64,000 nt of DNA from Bacillus pseudomycoides (GTDB taxonomy: Bacteria > Bacillota > Bacilli > Bacillales > Bacillaceae_G): positions 177,040-241,039 of the forward strand of contig NZ_NVOY01000003.1 of assembly GCF_002551005.1 (NCBI RefSeq). The letters are read 5' to 3'. Every line of letters begins with the position of its first letter. Position 1 is the stretch's first letter. Position numbers and translations under genes: made by a program. This document shows, piece by piece, positions 32,224-40,839 of the stretch. The notes under the pieces were generated by a model. The model did no database searches and was not told the DNA's origin. It worked only from the letters and a program-made list of their open reading frames with translations.

Positions 32224-33069
32224 CTACACATCAATTTTCATTGTATCGTAAGCAAACGTAATATTCGTGCCTTCCGTTCGTAATTCAGCTTCAATTTCTT
32301 TTAGTTCGTCATATCCTAGGTTATCTATTTCTTCAATATGCGTAATGATTGTATGTTTTGCTTGTAATTGTTTCGCTATTTCTAGCGTATCTTCAAACGT
32401 CGCCTCGCGTATGCTTTCAATAAAAGCACGGTCTCGTATTTGCTCTTTCGTCTTCCAATCAAACTCAACAACTCCCATTGGTAAAATAGCTACATCTAAG
32501 TTACCAATCAAATGAGCGGGCGGTTCCCATTTATATAATTCATCCATTGCAATAAGTATTCTTTTTTCTTTTTGTTCTAATAAGAATGCATACATATATT
32601 GTTCATGTAAACGGAATGGCGTAACTGTTATTTTATTTTTCACAAAGGATTGCCCATCTCGTAATACAATTACATCAATCCATCCTTGCTGCTGCATAAA
32701 TTGCAGATGGTCCCACAATCCTAAAAATTTTTTCATATCCTCTGCTACTTGCTCTGGTACATATACCGCTGTACCCCAAGCTCTATTCGTTTCAAACGCC
32801 ATTGTTTCCCAAATTCTCCGTCCCATTGTGTGATCTGGATGCCAATGAGAGTATATCCCGGCTTCTACTTTCAATATTTGAGATCGCTCTAATTGCAAGC
32901 GTATTTCCTCTGGCGTATCAATTAATAGACTAAGATCGTGAATAAAAACACTCGGTCCCATTCTACTATACGGCACCCCTTTTTCTCTCGCCTCTTTACT
33001 TACTTTGCTATAACTCCCTGGTCTTGGGGTTGGTGTGGCACCGCCTGTTCCTAAAAACTCTATTCTCAT
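32224..33069 (-). CDS. Metallo-beta-lactamase-fold hydrolase (PhnP/RNase Z-like)
   Basis: A 281-residue protein. It begins MRIEFLGTGGATPTPRPGSY, the typical first strand of this fold, and carries the zinc motif SHWHPDHTMG with the later metal ligands in AMDELYKW and ITHIEEID. It resembles PhnP/ElaC-type phosphodiesterases rather than true beta-lactamases. The substrate is not predictable. First gene of a two-gene operon with the methyltransferase. Confidence 0.8.
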   Translation of the reverse strand: MRIEFLGTGGATPTPRPGSYSKVSKEAREKGVPYSRMGPSVFIHDLSLLIDTPEEIRLQLERSQILKVEAGIYSHWHPDHTMGRRIWETMAFETNRAWGTAVYVPEQVAEDMKKFLGLWDHLQFMQQQGWIDVIVLRDGQSFVKNKITVTPFRLHEQYMYAFLLEQKEKRILIAMDELYKWEPPAHLIGNLDVAILPMGVVEFDWKTKEQIRDRAFIESIREATFEDTLEIAKQLQAKHTIITHIEEIDNLGYDELKEIEAELRTEGTNITFAYDTMKIDV

Positions 33070-33424
33070 GACTATCCCTTCTTTCTATCCATATTAATTT
33101 CTAGATTAATATATACAACTCCTTTTGAATTATCGAAAAATTTTTTCATTTCCATTATTGAAAGAAAAATAAAATATGGTAAGATTGTAATATAAATGGA
33201 AAATATTTTTTATTGAGAACGTAGATATTCGTTATAAAAATTGGCAAGTACTGTTTTATCCTAATGGAAAAATATCTAGATTTATCCAAATTAGTTACAT
33301 CACAGTCTCTTTTCTTACAATTTCTTTACTTTAGAGCATTTTTTTTGCAACAACTGTTCTCTTTGGTTTAAAATTTTGTTATGTATAGTATTGGTATAAC
33401 AGCACACATGGAGGTGGAGAAAAT
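33070..33424. other. Divergent promoter region, no gene
   Basis: About 355 bases, very AT-rich, between the metallo-hydrolase (minus) and the ArsR-type gene (plus). ATTAAT-TTCTAG-ATTAAT (about 33092-33110) and GTTAT...ATAAC flanking TATAGTATTGG (about 33378-33402) are small inverted repeats that could be operators. No reading frame is convincing. Confidence 0.45.
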
Positions 33425-33715
33425 ATGTTAGAAACATTTCAACAAGAAATAGAACTATATGAAAACAATGCAGAATTATTAAAAGTACTTGCTCATCCAG
33501 TGCGTTTATGTATCGTAAAAGGATTGATTGAGCGAGGACCAAGTAACGTTTCTACAATGTACACAGGCTTAAACATGCCACAATCTACAATTTCTCAGCA
33601 TTTAGCGAAGTTAAAAAGCGCTAAAATTGTTTCAAGCGAAAGAAAAGGATTGGAAATTTACTACAAAGTAGAAAACGAAACAATTATTCAATTAGTTCAC
33701 GTTTTACTAGGTTAG
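33425..33715 (+). CDS. ArsR-family winged-helix regulator
   Basis: A 96-residue regulator: LLKVLAHPVRLCIVKGLIER (helices 1-3), the recognition part NMPQSTISQHLAKLKSAKIV and the wing SSERKGLEIYYKVEN. It has one cysteine in the LCIVKGL helix, so no classical metal pair is obvious. The plan is close to that of PagR/CzrA-like small repressors. ATG 33425 follows GGAGGTGG. No obvious target gene lies next to it. Confidence 0.85.
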   Translation: MLETFQQEIELYENNAELLKVLAHPVRLCIVKGLIERGPSNVSTMYTGLNMPQSTISQHLAKLKSAKIVSSERKGLEIYYKVENETIIQLVHVLLG

Positions 33716-33739
33716 GGTATTCAATTAAACAAAAGGCGT

Positions 33740-33803
33740 ACTATGTATCTTTTATCTCATATCTTTAATATAAATATATATCATGAGGTAAAATATATAC
33801 ATA
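33740..33803. repeat. Imperfect inverted repeat downstream of the ArsR-type gene
   Basis: TATGTATCTTTTATCTCAT and ATGAGGTAAAATATATACATA pair imperfectly around an AT-rich centre. It may be an operator or a weak terminator; the strong terminator is 40 bases further on. Confidence 0.35.
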
Positions 33804-33842
33804 CTACATAATCCTAAACAAAATGTCGTATTTACCTATGAA

Positions 33843-33877
33843 ACGAGGCGCAGTATTTTATACTGCGCCTCGTTTTT
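33843..33877 (+). terminator. Terminator after the ArsR-type gene
   Basis: A 13-bp GC-rich stem (33843-33855 with 33861-33873) is followed by TTTTTA on the plus strand. On the minus strand the T-run is short. Confidence 0.85.
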
Positions 33878-34991
33878 ATGAAAAGATATGCAAGTAATGA
33901 TCTAAATTGAAATGCGGCAACCCCTTTTTCTGAATGACAACATCAAAAGCATCACTCATTCCACCTTGTAAAATCATAGAACGAATAGCACGATTTTTCT
34001 TTTGACTACTAGAAAATGGATTACGATCTTCATGATTAACAAGTTGCTCTAAAATTCCTGCAGCAAGCAAAAATTCTCTTTGTTTCGTATGCCATACTGT
34101 TTGTAAACCATGGTCTTCGCAAGCAACCTTTAATGCGTCCCAATGAATATGAGTTGTTATATCCATCTCTCCTGGAAGTTGAAGAGGATTACGAATCAGT
34201 TGATGCTCATAATAACTTCGTAAACTCCCTTCACGACGAGCTGGGTGCATCCATTCTTCATTTGTGTAGCCGTAATCGACTGTTATAAGTACGCCTTCTT
34301 CTAGCCAACTTGTTAGCTGCTCTACATAAACATTCATTTGTAACGGCACTTCAAATCGTTGTCCTTCATACAGCTCGATTTGGTGTCTTTTCAAATAATT
34401 TACAATGTGCTCATTATCTAACGGACGCAATACTTCGACAAGTTCATCTCCACTGTTATACTTTACGCGTACTCCATATAACATATCTTCTCGCTTCTCA
34501 ATTACTTCTACAGGAAACGCATCAAACAACTCATTTGAAAAAACAATTCCATTGAAAGAGGTGCCTAATTCCTGATAGGATGCATATTGTGAAACATTTG
34601 CAAAAGAAAGAAGTTGTTGCTTTTGCAATCTTCTATGAAATGGACTCACTTCTATAAGAGAATACTGCATGTTTCCAATCGTATCAGGTGATATCGTTTG
34701 CCACTCTTGCAATACATCATATGCAAACTTCCCCGTTCCACCACCAATTTCACATATATGTGGTACAACAACTCCTTCGTTTACAAGCCAAATAAAAAAA
34801 TGAGCAAATGTTTTTGCGTAAACAGAAGACACATTACTACTTGTAAAGAAATCTCCTTGTCTGCCAATTTTTTCACGTTCTTTCATATAATAACCATTGG
34901 TTACATCATATAATGCAAGGCTCATATATGTACTATAAGAAATAGACTGGTCTTCTTCCTTTTCCATCGCTTGTTTTAGAACGTGCTTCAT
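33876..34991 (-). CDS. MidA/NDUFAF7-type SAM-dependent methyltransferase
   Basis: A 371-residue protein of the DUF185 family. Signature parts are ISYSTYMSLALYDVTNGYYM, GRQGDFFTSSNVSSVYAKTF, ICEIGGGTGKFAYDVL (SAM site), FSNELFDAFPVEV and TVDYGYTNEEW. Relatives methylate an arginine of a complex I subunit in mitochondria; the bacterial role is unknown. ATG 34991 follows AAGGGGAG. It lies 11 bases downstream of yqgX, so the two are co-transcribed. Confidence 0.88.
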   Translation of the reverse strand: MKHVLKQAMEKEEDQSISYSTYMSLALYDVTNGYYMKEREKIGRQGDFFTSSNVSSVYAKTFAHFFIWLVNEGVVVPHICEIGGGTGKFAYDVLQEWQTISPDTIGNMQYSLIEVSPFHRRLQKQQLLSFANVSQYASYQELGTSFNGIVFSNELFDAFPVEVIEKREDMLYGVRVKYNSGDELVEVLRPLDNEHIVNYLKRHQIELYEGQRFEVPLQMNVYVEQLTSWLEEGVLITVDYGYTNEEWMHPARREGSLRSYYEHQLIRNPLQLPGEMDITTHIHWDALKVACEDHGLQTVWHTKQREFLLAAGILEQLVNHEDRNPFSSSQKKNRAIRSMILQGGMSDAFDVVIQKKGLPHFNLDHYLHIFS

Positions 34992-35002
34992 CCCTGCTCC
35001 CC

Positions 35003-35632
35003 TTATTGTAGAAATGGATTATTTTCTTTTTCAAAACCGATTGTTGTTTCTGGACCATGTCCACATAACACAGTTGTATCATCAGGTAGTACAAATAACT
35101 TTTCTTCAATACTCATGATTAATTCTTGAAAGCTACCTCCAGGTAAATCAGTGCGGCCAATGCTCATTTGAAATAAAACATCACCTGAGAATACAGCGTT
35201 TGCTTCTTTACAATAGTATGAAATACTTCCTGGTGAATGTCCCGGCGTTTCAAACATATCAAACGTAAACGAACCAATTGTCAACGTTCCTTCTCCCTCA
35301 ATAATGTGATCCGCAGGTTTTACCGTAATACTACGATTCATCATAAAAATTTGTGAACCGTTAACAGTAGCATCTCCTAACCAATCCGCTTCCTCTTGAT
35401 GAACATACACTGGAATTTGAAACGCAGTGCGTACATCATCTACTGCACCGATATGATCGAAATGTGCATGTGTTAATAAAATAGCCAATGGCTTTAATTG
35501 TTGTTGTTTTATGTAACTTACAAGTTTTTCTCCTTCACTGCCTGGATCAAAAATAATACATTCCTTTTGATCATTACTTAACATATATGCATTAGTTTGC
35601 AGTGGCCCTAATGGCATTTGAATCCAATTCAT
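35003..35632 (-). CDS. yqgX: Metallo-beta-lactamase-fold hydrolase YqgX (glyoxalase II-like)
   Basis: A 209-residue protein, the usual length for YqgX. The zinc motif is LTHAHFDHIGAV, with later ligands in FETPGHSPGSISYY, SGDVLFQ and LCGHGPETTIG, as in glyoxalase II. The start at ATG 35632 is supported by TGGAGGAGATTGAGG. It probably hydrolyses a thioester; in Bacillus a role in bacillithiol or methylglyoxal handling is suspected but not proven. Confidence 0.88.
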   Translation of the reverse strand: MNWIQMPLGPLQTNAYMLSNDQKECIIFDPGSEGEKLVSYIKQQQLKPLAILLTHAHFDHIGAVDDVRTAFQIPVYVHQEEADWLGDATVNGSQIFMMNRSITVKPADHIIEGEGTLTIGSFTFDMFETPGHSPGSISYYCKEANAVFSGDVLFQMSIGRTDLPGGSFQELIMSIEEKLFVLPDDTTVLCGHGPETTIGFEKENNPFLQ

Positions 35633-35907
35633 CCTCAATCTCCTCCAGTCATTACACTCACTTTTGTACTGCTGTAAAACCCCTGCCTCAAAATGTAAAG
35701 AGATATAAAGGGGAAGCATATACTCGGTTCATAGGAGCTTTCTCTCGGCCAGGAATGAGCCCTCCATCGATAGAAGCTTCACTTTATGATACAACATTTT
35801 CTATCCATAAGAAACGAAACCTCGACAACACTATTGAAAACATGTACAATTAAAATGATGAAATATTGCAAAAACTCAAACAAAATAAGAGAGTAGAGGG
35901 GATATGT

Positions 35908-36081
35908 ATGGGTCTTGTTATTATTTTTGCGTTAGTTACTCTGTTAGCTGTATACTCTTCTCTTAAAACGTTGCGAGACAAGAACCTTCTTGCTGGAGGT
36001 TTTTCCATTGCAACTGTACTTGTTTTTGGATGGTTTACAGTCATGACAGTACTAAACAATGGCTATCCACCAACACATTAA
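35908..36081 (+). CDS. yqgW: DUF2759 small membrane protein YqgW
   Basis: 57 residues with two hydrophobic helices (MGLVIIFALVTLLAVYSSL; GFSIATVLVFGWFTVMTVL) and the end NNGYPPTH. It matches the DUF2759/YqgW type by length and neighbours. The internal ATG 35908 has GAGGGGAT just upstream and is preferred to an ATG 14 codons earlier. Function unknown. Confidence 0.8.
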   Translation: MGLVIIFALVTLLAVYSSLKTLRDKNLLAGGFSIATVLVFGWFTVMTVLNNGYPPTH

Positions 36082-36126
36082 ACAATTGTTTACAATCTCT
36101 ACATACATCACGATTTCTAGCATATG

Positions 36127-36157
36127 AAAAAAGGAAGGGCGCCCCTTCCTTTTTCTT
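36127..36157. terminator. Bidirectional terminator between yqgW and glcK
   Basis: A 12-bp stem AAAAAGGAAGGG with its complement (36128-36139 and 36143-36154), rich in A on one side and T on the other. Confidence 0.85.
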
Positions 36158-36181
36158 TTCCAGCTTATCTTCTCATTCATT

Positions 36182-37159
36182 TTACTTTGCTTCACAAATA
36201 TACTTTTTCACAAGCCACGCACCACCAATTACTCCCGCATCATTACCAAGTGTCGCAATTGCTAGTTTTGTACTTTTAACAGCGCGTGAAAATGCATATT
36301 GTTCAAAATAACGTTGAATTGGTTGTAGCAATGCATCACCTGCTTTTGATACACCACCGCCAATTACAATTTTCTCTGGATTTAATGTGCTAGCTAAATT
36401 TGCTACCGCTAATCCTAAATACGAAGCAACCTTTTCAATCACTTTTTTTGCTAATGCATCACCTTTTGCAAGTGCCTCAAATACATCTTTAGATGTAATA
36501 TGCCCTTCTTGTTCTAACAGCGAACGTAGTACACTAGCTTCATCTGTTTCCTGCATTTTTTGCATTGCAACCCGTACAATACCAGTTGCAGAAGAAACAG
36601 TTTCTAAGCATCCTGACTTTCCGCAGTTACAAGCAAAACCATTTTCCGTTACAACTGTAATATGACCAATTTCACCGCCTGCTCCGCTTACACCATGGAC
36701 GACCTCACCATTTATGATAACACCGCCACCAACACCTGTTCCAAGCGTCATACAAACGATATCTTTTGAACCTTCTCCAGCACCCTTCCACATCTCTCCA
36801 AGTGCTGCAATATTCGCATCATTATCAACAACAACTGGCAAACCAGTTTCTACTTCTAATAAATCTTTAAGAGGATAGTTTTTCCATCCTAAATTTACAG
36901 CTTCATAAATTAGTCCAGAAGCGACATGAACAGGACCAGGAGCCCCCATCCCAATTCCAGCTAACTTGCTTTTTAGCTCACCTAGTTCTTGTAACTTTTT
37001 ATCAAGTGCTTTCGCAATATCAAGTGTAATATGTTTTCCTTGTTCACTTGTATTCGTTGGGATTTCCCATTTATGTATAAACTCACCATAGATATTAATG
37101 AATGCTAATTTAATTGTTGTTCCACCAAGATCAACACCAACCAACCATTTCTCTTCCAT
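36182..37159 (-). CDS. glcK: Glucokinase, ROK family
   Basis: A 325-residue ATP-dependent glucose kinase. The phosphate loop is VGVDLGGTTIKLAF, the sugar site is VVVDNDANIAALGE, the ATP site is TLGTGVGGGVII, and the ROK zinc motif is CNCGKSGCLE. ATG 37159 follows AAGGAGAAC. yqgQ lies just upstream, the usual Bacillus arrangement. Confidence 0.94.
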   Translation of the reverse strand: MEEKWLVGVDLGGTTIKLAFINIYGEFIHKWEIPTNTSEQGKHITLDIAKALDKKLQELGELKSKLAGIGMGAPGPVHVASGLIYEAVNLGWKNYPLKDLLEVETGLPVVVDNDANIAALGEMWKGAGEGSKDIVCMTLGTGVGGGVIINGEVVHGVSGAGGEIGHITVVTENGFACNCGKSGCLETVSSATGIVRVAMQKMQETDEASVLRSLLEQEGHITSKDVFEALAKGDALAKKVIEKVASYLGLAVANLASTLNPEKIVIGGGVSKAGDALLQPIQRYFEQYAFSRAVKSTKLAIATLGNDAGVIGGAWLVKKYICEAK

Positions 37160-37328
37160 GTTGTTCTCCTTCTTTCCTCTATTTCTCCAGCTATTTGCTA
37201 ATAGAAGTTTTACTGTATAAATTCATTTCGATTTTTCAACATAAAAATAACTGAAGTAATCTGCACTCGGTTTCTCTCTTTGTTCTCGTATGACACAAGT
37301 CAGATTGCTTTTGTATGAGAGTTGTTTT

Positions 37329-37520
37329 TTATGTTGTTTTTTGAATTTCTTGCTTTAATAAAAATAAAGCCATCTGATACTCTGTCGGCTCAATAAGCTG
37401 TGATTTATATAATTCACGAAGCTCATCGCCCATTAATTGTAAATCTGCAACACGATCTCCTGTATAAATAATCGTTCCAAATTGCTTTAATAATTGCTGA
37501 ATATCATAAATAGATTTCAT
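37329..37520 (-). CDS. yqgQ: DUF910 protein YqgQ
   Basis: 63 residues, helical: MKSIYDIQQLLKQFGTIIYT, GDRVADLQLMGDELRELYKS. This matches YqgQ. ATG 37520 lies 9 nt after GAGG; the GTG three codons upstream is too close to it. In structural families YqgQ is a small three-helix protein suspected to bind nucleic acid. It precedes glcK. Confidence 0.85.
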   Translation of the reverse strand: MKSIYDIQQLLKQFGTIIYTGDRVADLQLMGDELRELYKSQLIEPTEYQMALFLLKQEIQKTT

Positions 37521-37634
37521 TTTTTTCACCCTCTAAATGTCTACTTACTATAAAAACACAATAAGAAAACGTTCACATAATTTATTATAATCAACATAAA
37601 AAAGAATCGTCAATTTCTAATTTGTCTATATAAG

Positions 37635-38204
37635 TTACAAAATAGAAAACATTTCTTTTTCTGTAATAATTTTCTGTACAGTTTTATCAAATGGTTCCAC
37701 TGGAATATGAGAAACAATTTGAAAATCAAAGATTAATGATAGCGCTTTCCCTTTATAGTTCACAAGATAACGATCGTAATATCCCCCGCCATACCCTACA
37801 CGCTCGCCTTTTCTTGTAAAGACAACACCTGGTACGAGAAGCAAATCTATCTCCTCCGCTAATACTTCTTCTGTCATAGACGGAGCCGGCTCTCGTAAAT
37901 TCATATAAACGGTTTCTAATTGTTCAAAACTTGTAATTTGACGGAATGTCATTGTTCTCGTTTTACGATTACATTTTGGAACAACAATTGCTTTTCCCTC
38001 TTCCCATGCCTTTTCAATAATTGCATATGTATTGACTTCACGTTCCATAGAAAGTGTAATCCCAATTGTTTTAGCCTCAATCCATTCTCGTTGTTTATAT
38101 AGAGAATCTGCAATTTTTTCTGATAAAGTCGTATACTGTTCTTCTGATAAAGCATTCATACGCTGTAATATTTCTGTTCGTAATCTTTTTTTCTCTTCTT
38201 TCAT
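37635..38204 (-). CDS. yqgN: 5-formyltetrahydrofolate cyclo-ligase
   Basis: A 189-residue enzyme that converts 5-formyl-THF to 5,10-methenyl-THF with ATP. The signature GERVGYGGGYYDRYL is near residue 140, the substrate region is LLLVPGVVFTRKG, and the N-terminal basic part KKRLRTEILQRMNAL is typical. ATG 38204 follows GGGGGAATTCC. In Bacillus it lies beside rpmG, as here. Confidence 0.92.
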   Translation of the reverse strand: MKEEKKRLRTEILQRMNALSEEQYTTLSEKIADSLYKQREWIEAKTIGITLSMEREVNTYAIIEKAWEEGKAIVVPKCNRKTRTMTFRQITSFEQLETVYMNLREPAPSMTEEVLAEEIDLLLVPGVVFTRKGERVGYGGGYYDRYLVNYKGKALSLIFDFQIVSHIPVEPFDKTVQKIITEKEMFSIL

Positions 38205-38255
38205 TTGGAATTCCCCCTATATACAAAAGAAACAGTAGGAAAATATCCCTACTGC

Positions 38256-38405
38256 TTACTTTGTTTCGCGGTGTAACGTAGACTTCTTGTCACGCTTGCA
38301 ATATTTTTTAAGCTCAAGACGCTCAGCGTTGTTACGTTTGTTTTTCTTAGAGATATAGTTACGATCTCCGCATTCTGTACATGCTAGAGTAATATTCACA
38401 CGCAT
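38256..38405 (-). CDS. rpmG: 50S ribosomal protein L33
   Basis: 49 residues: [20 protein letters not shown], then [20 protein letters not shown] and [10 protein letters not shown]. It has the first CxxC (TLACTECGD) but only a single cysteine in the second position (KYCKRD), so zinc binding is likely incomplete. ATG 38405 follows GGAGGGAAAT. The gene is too short for standard length cut-offs but clear by sequence. In Bacillus, rpmG paralogues differ in their cysteines and respond to zinc supply. Confidence 0.93.
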   Translation of the reverse strand: MRVNITLACTECGDRNYISKKNKRNNAERLELKKYCKRDKKSTLHRETK

Positions 38406-38475
38406 TCTTATTTCCCTCCAGTCACTAATAACTTAAATCAGACTATACCATAATACCACTTTTAAAACAAAAATT

Positions 38476-40839
38476 CTACACCTTTTGATATTGTCTAATT
38501 TTTTCTATAAGTGTATTCATATTTTCCTTTGCTGTAACTGGATTTCTTGCATGAGAATAAACGAGAAATTTTGGTTGATTTACATCTGAAACAACATAAG
38601 ACCACTCTTCTTCTGCATGTGTAAATTTAATTCCTTCCAATACTTCAAACTCTAGCTGTGCCCGGTCCCGCAGCAGCATTCCTAACACCTTCCCTTTCTC
38701 ATTCCATGAACAAACTACTTCATCACATAATAAGTATAGTGGTGGATATTGCTCTAACATTGCCGGCAATGTTTTCCCTTGAAGAACGATTAACTCCAAT
38801 AATTTACCAACTCGAAATAAAATATCTTGCTGCCATCTCATTTGAAATAATTTCTTATTTTCATTATGCATATAAAAAAGAAGATAACATTCTCCTAATT
38901 TTAATGATAATGGGTAGAAATCCTCATCTTTTTCAAATAATAAATTCGGAATATCCATTTCTTCGCAATTTGTATTTTTATAAATATTCCCGTAAGTATC
39001 ATATAATTCAAATGTATTTTCTTGTTCTTGAAATATAATTGCCATATCGGCTCGGCTCGATTTCATTAATAACTTAATATGTTCTTTTTGCCGCGCGGCA
39101 TATATCCACGTTACTGTGCAGCCGATTTCCTGTAAAAAAGATAATAGCAAAGGCTGAAATAACTCATCCGGCTTATTTATAAGCAGGTGAAAATGTTGTC
39201 TTTTTATAACAGGTATATCTATAAATTGCAAAGCAGATTCAATATACGTTTCTGAACAAACATCTATGACTTCGTTATTCCCAATTTTTTTACTACAGAC
39301 ATAACGAAATGACTCTGCCATATACAAATTTTCTATCTCTTTTTGCTGTTTATATGTTAATGCCATTCCTTCTTCATTATAAAATTGAATAATGAGTTTC
39401 TCATCTTGGCCCTTATAAAAAAACACTCCACCAACGACATTTGTTTGCCCAGTTGCATATCGGAAGCAAGATTCATTCATGTCTTGGCATTCCATCGTAT
39501 GCACGCCCACTGTATGAACAGCATGCAGAAAAATATGTTTAAACATTTGCACTTCTGCATGTGTACTGCTGCCAATCAGCAAACTGGCTCCTTCTGATAA
39601 TAAAGAACCATATGCCATCGCCAATTTTACGACAACTTGTGGCGTAATATCTAAATTACTTCTGCCGCATATACGACTTTTCTGCAAAAAACACGAAATA
39701 TTTTCATGTTCTGTAATTCCAGATGAAGCAATAATTGCACTACTCTCAACCACTTTTTCTGGCCATACTTTCCCTTTCGTCTTAATCACTGCATTTTGAC
39801 CAATTCGACAATGATCAGCTACAACACTCTTTTCAAATAAAGTAACTCCATCTTCAATAATTGTACTGGCTCCAATTGTGGTTCCGATTAATTCACATCG
39901 CCTTCCTACATACGTATGAGCGAGTAAAATACTTTTTTGAAGACGGGTATATGCAGAAATTACGCTATGGTTACCAATGATAGAATACGGATCAATAGTA
40001 GCTCCTGTTTGAACCGTTGTTCCCTCACCAATAAAAGCAGGGCCGTGTATCTTTGTTCCTTTTTCAATTGTTACATCTTCTCCAATCCATACCATCGGCA
40101 ACACTTCTGTATATGGAATAGGTACATGAACTTTCTTCGTAAGTAAGTCAAATTGAGCTTGGCGATATTGTGTAAACGTTCCAATATCAAGCCAATATCC
40201 ATCTGCTACATATCCATACATTGCTTCTTTGTTTTCTAATAAAGGAAATACATGATGACTAAAATCAAAAAACGTATGAGGTGTAATATAAGAAAAAATG
40301 TCGGGGTCCATAATATAAATACCGGTGTTTACTGTATTGGAAATAACTTCATTCCAACTTGGTTTTTCAATATATTTAATAATTTCGTGGTGTTGATTGG
40401 TAACAACTAATCCATACGATGATGGATTAACTACTTCTTTAACAAACATCGTAACGATTCCATTATGACTATTATGAAAATCAATTCCTTTCGACAGTTG
40501 AAAATCTGTTAGCGCATCTCCGCTAATTACAACAAATGGCTCATCTAGAAACTTCTCTGCTTGTTTTACACTCCCCGCTGTACCAAGAGGGGGAGTATCT
40601 TCAAAGTAATATAGCTTCACTCCCCATTTACTACCATCACCAAAATAATTTTGAATAACGGAACTCATATATTGAACAGTAATAGCAATTTCACGAATAC
40701 CATGCTGTTTCAATAGTTCAATACTGTATTCCATCACTGGCTTTTGTAGTAGGGGTAACATGGGTTTTGGAAGGTTGCATGTTAACGGACGTAAACGTGC
40801 TCCTTTCCCTCCAGCTAAAATAACCCCCTTCATCGGCAT
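38476..40839 (-). CDS. Sugar nucleotidyltransferase fused to a left-handed beta-helix and an inactive-looking phosphomutase-like domain
   Basis: A 787-residue protein. Residues 1-230 form a nucleotidyltransferase: GVILAGGKGARLRPLT, LPKPMLPLLQKPVMEY, GDALTDF and NTGIYIMDPD. Residues 250-370 are hexapeptide repeats (WIGEDVTIEKGTKIHGPAFI). Residues 385-787 are laid out like a phosphoglucomutase/phosphomannomutase, but the catalytic TASHNP-type loop is replaced around GGVFFYKGQDEKL, so the mutase part probably has no activity. It adjoins a glycosyltransferase gene, so a polysaccharide or glycogen-like role is likely. Confidence 0.82.
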   Translation of the reverse strand: MPMKGVILAGGKGARLRPLTCNLPKPMLPLLQKPVMEYSIELLKQHGIREIAITVQYMSSVIQNYFGDGSKWGVKLYYFEDTPPLGTAGSVKQAEKFLDEPFVVISGDALTDFQLSKGIDFHNSHNGIVTMFVKEVVNPSSYGLVVTNQHHEIIKYIEKPSWNEVISNTVNTGIYIMDPDIFSYITPHTFFDFSHHVFPLLENKEAMYGYVADGYWLDIGTFTQYRQAQFDLLTKKVHVPIPYTEVLPMVWIGEDVTIEKGTKIHGPAFIGEGTTVQTGATIDPYSIIGNHSVISAYTRLQKSILLAHTYVGRRCELIGTTIGASTIIEDGVTLFEKSVVADHCRIGQNAVIKTKGKVWPEKVVESSAIIASSGITEHENISCFLQKSRICGRSNLDITPQVVVKLAMAYGSLLSEGASLLIGSSTHAEVQMFKHIFLHAVHTVGVHTMECQDMNESCFRYATGQTNVVGGVFFYKGQDEKLIIQFYNEEGMALTYKQQKEIENLYMAESFRYVCSKKIGNNEVIDVCSETYIESALQFIDIPVIKRQHFHLLINKPDELFQPLLLSFLQEIGCTVTWIYAARQKEHIKLLMKSSRADMAIIFQEQENTFELYDTYGNIYKNTNCEEMDIPNLLFEKDEDFYPLSLKLGECYLLFYMHNENKKLFQMRWQQDILFRVGKLLELIVLQGKTLPAMLEQYPPLYLLCDEVVCSWNEKGKVLGMLLRDRAQLEFEVLEGIKFTHAEEEWSYVVSDVNQPKFLVYSHARNPVTAKENMNTLIEKIRQYQKV

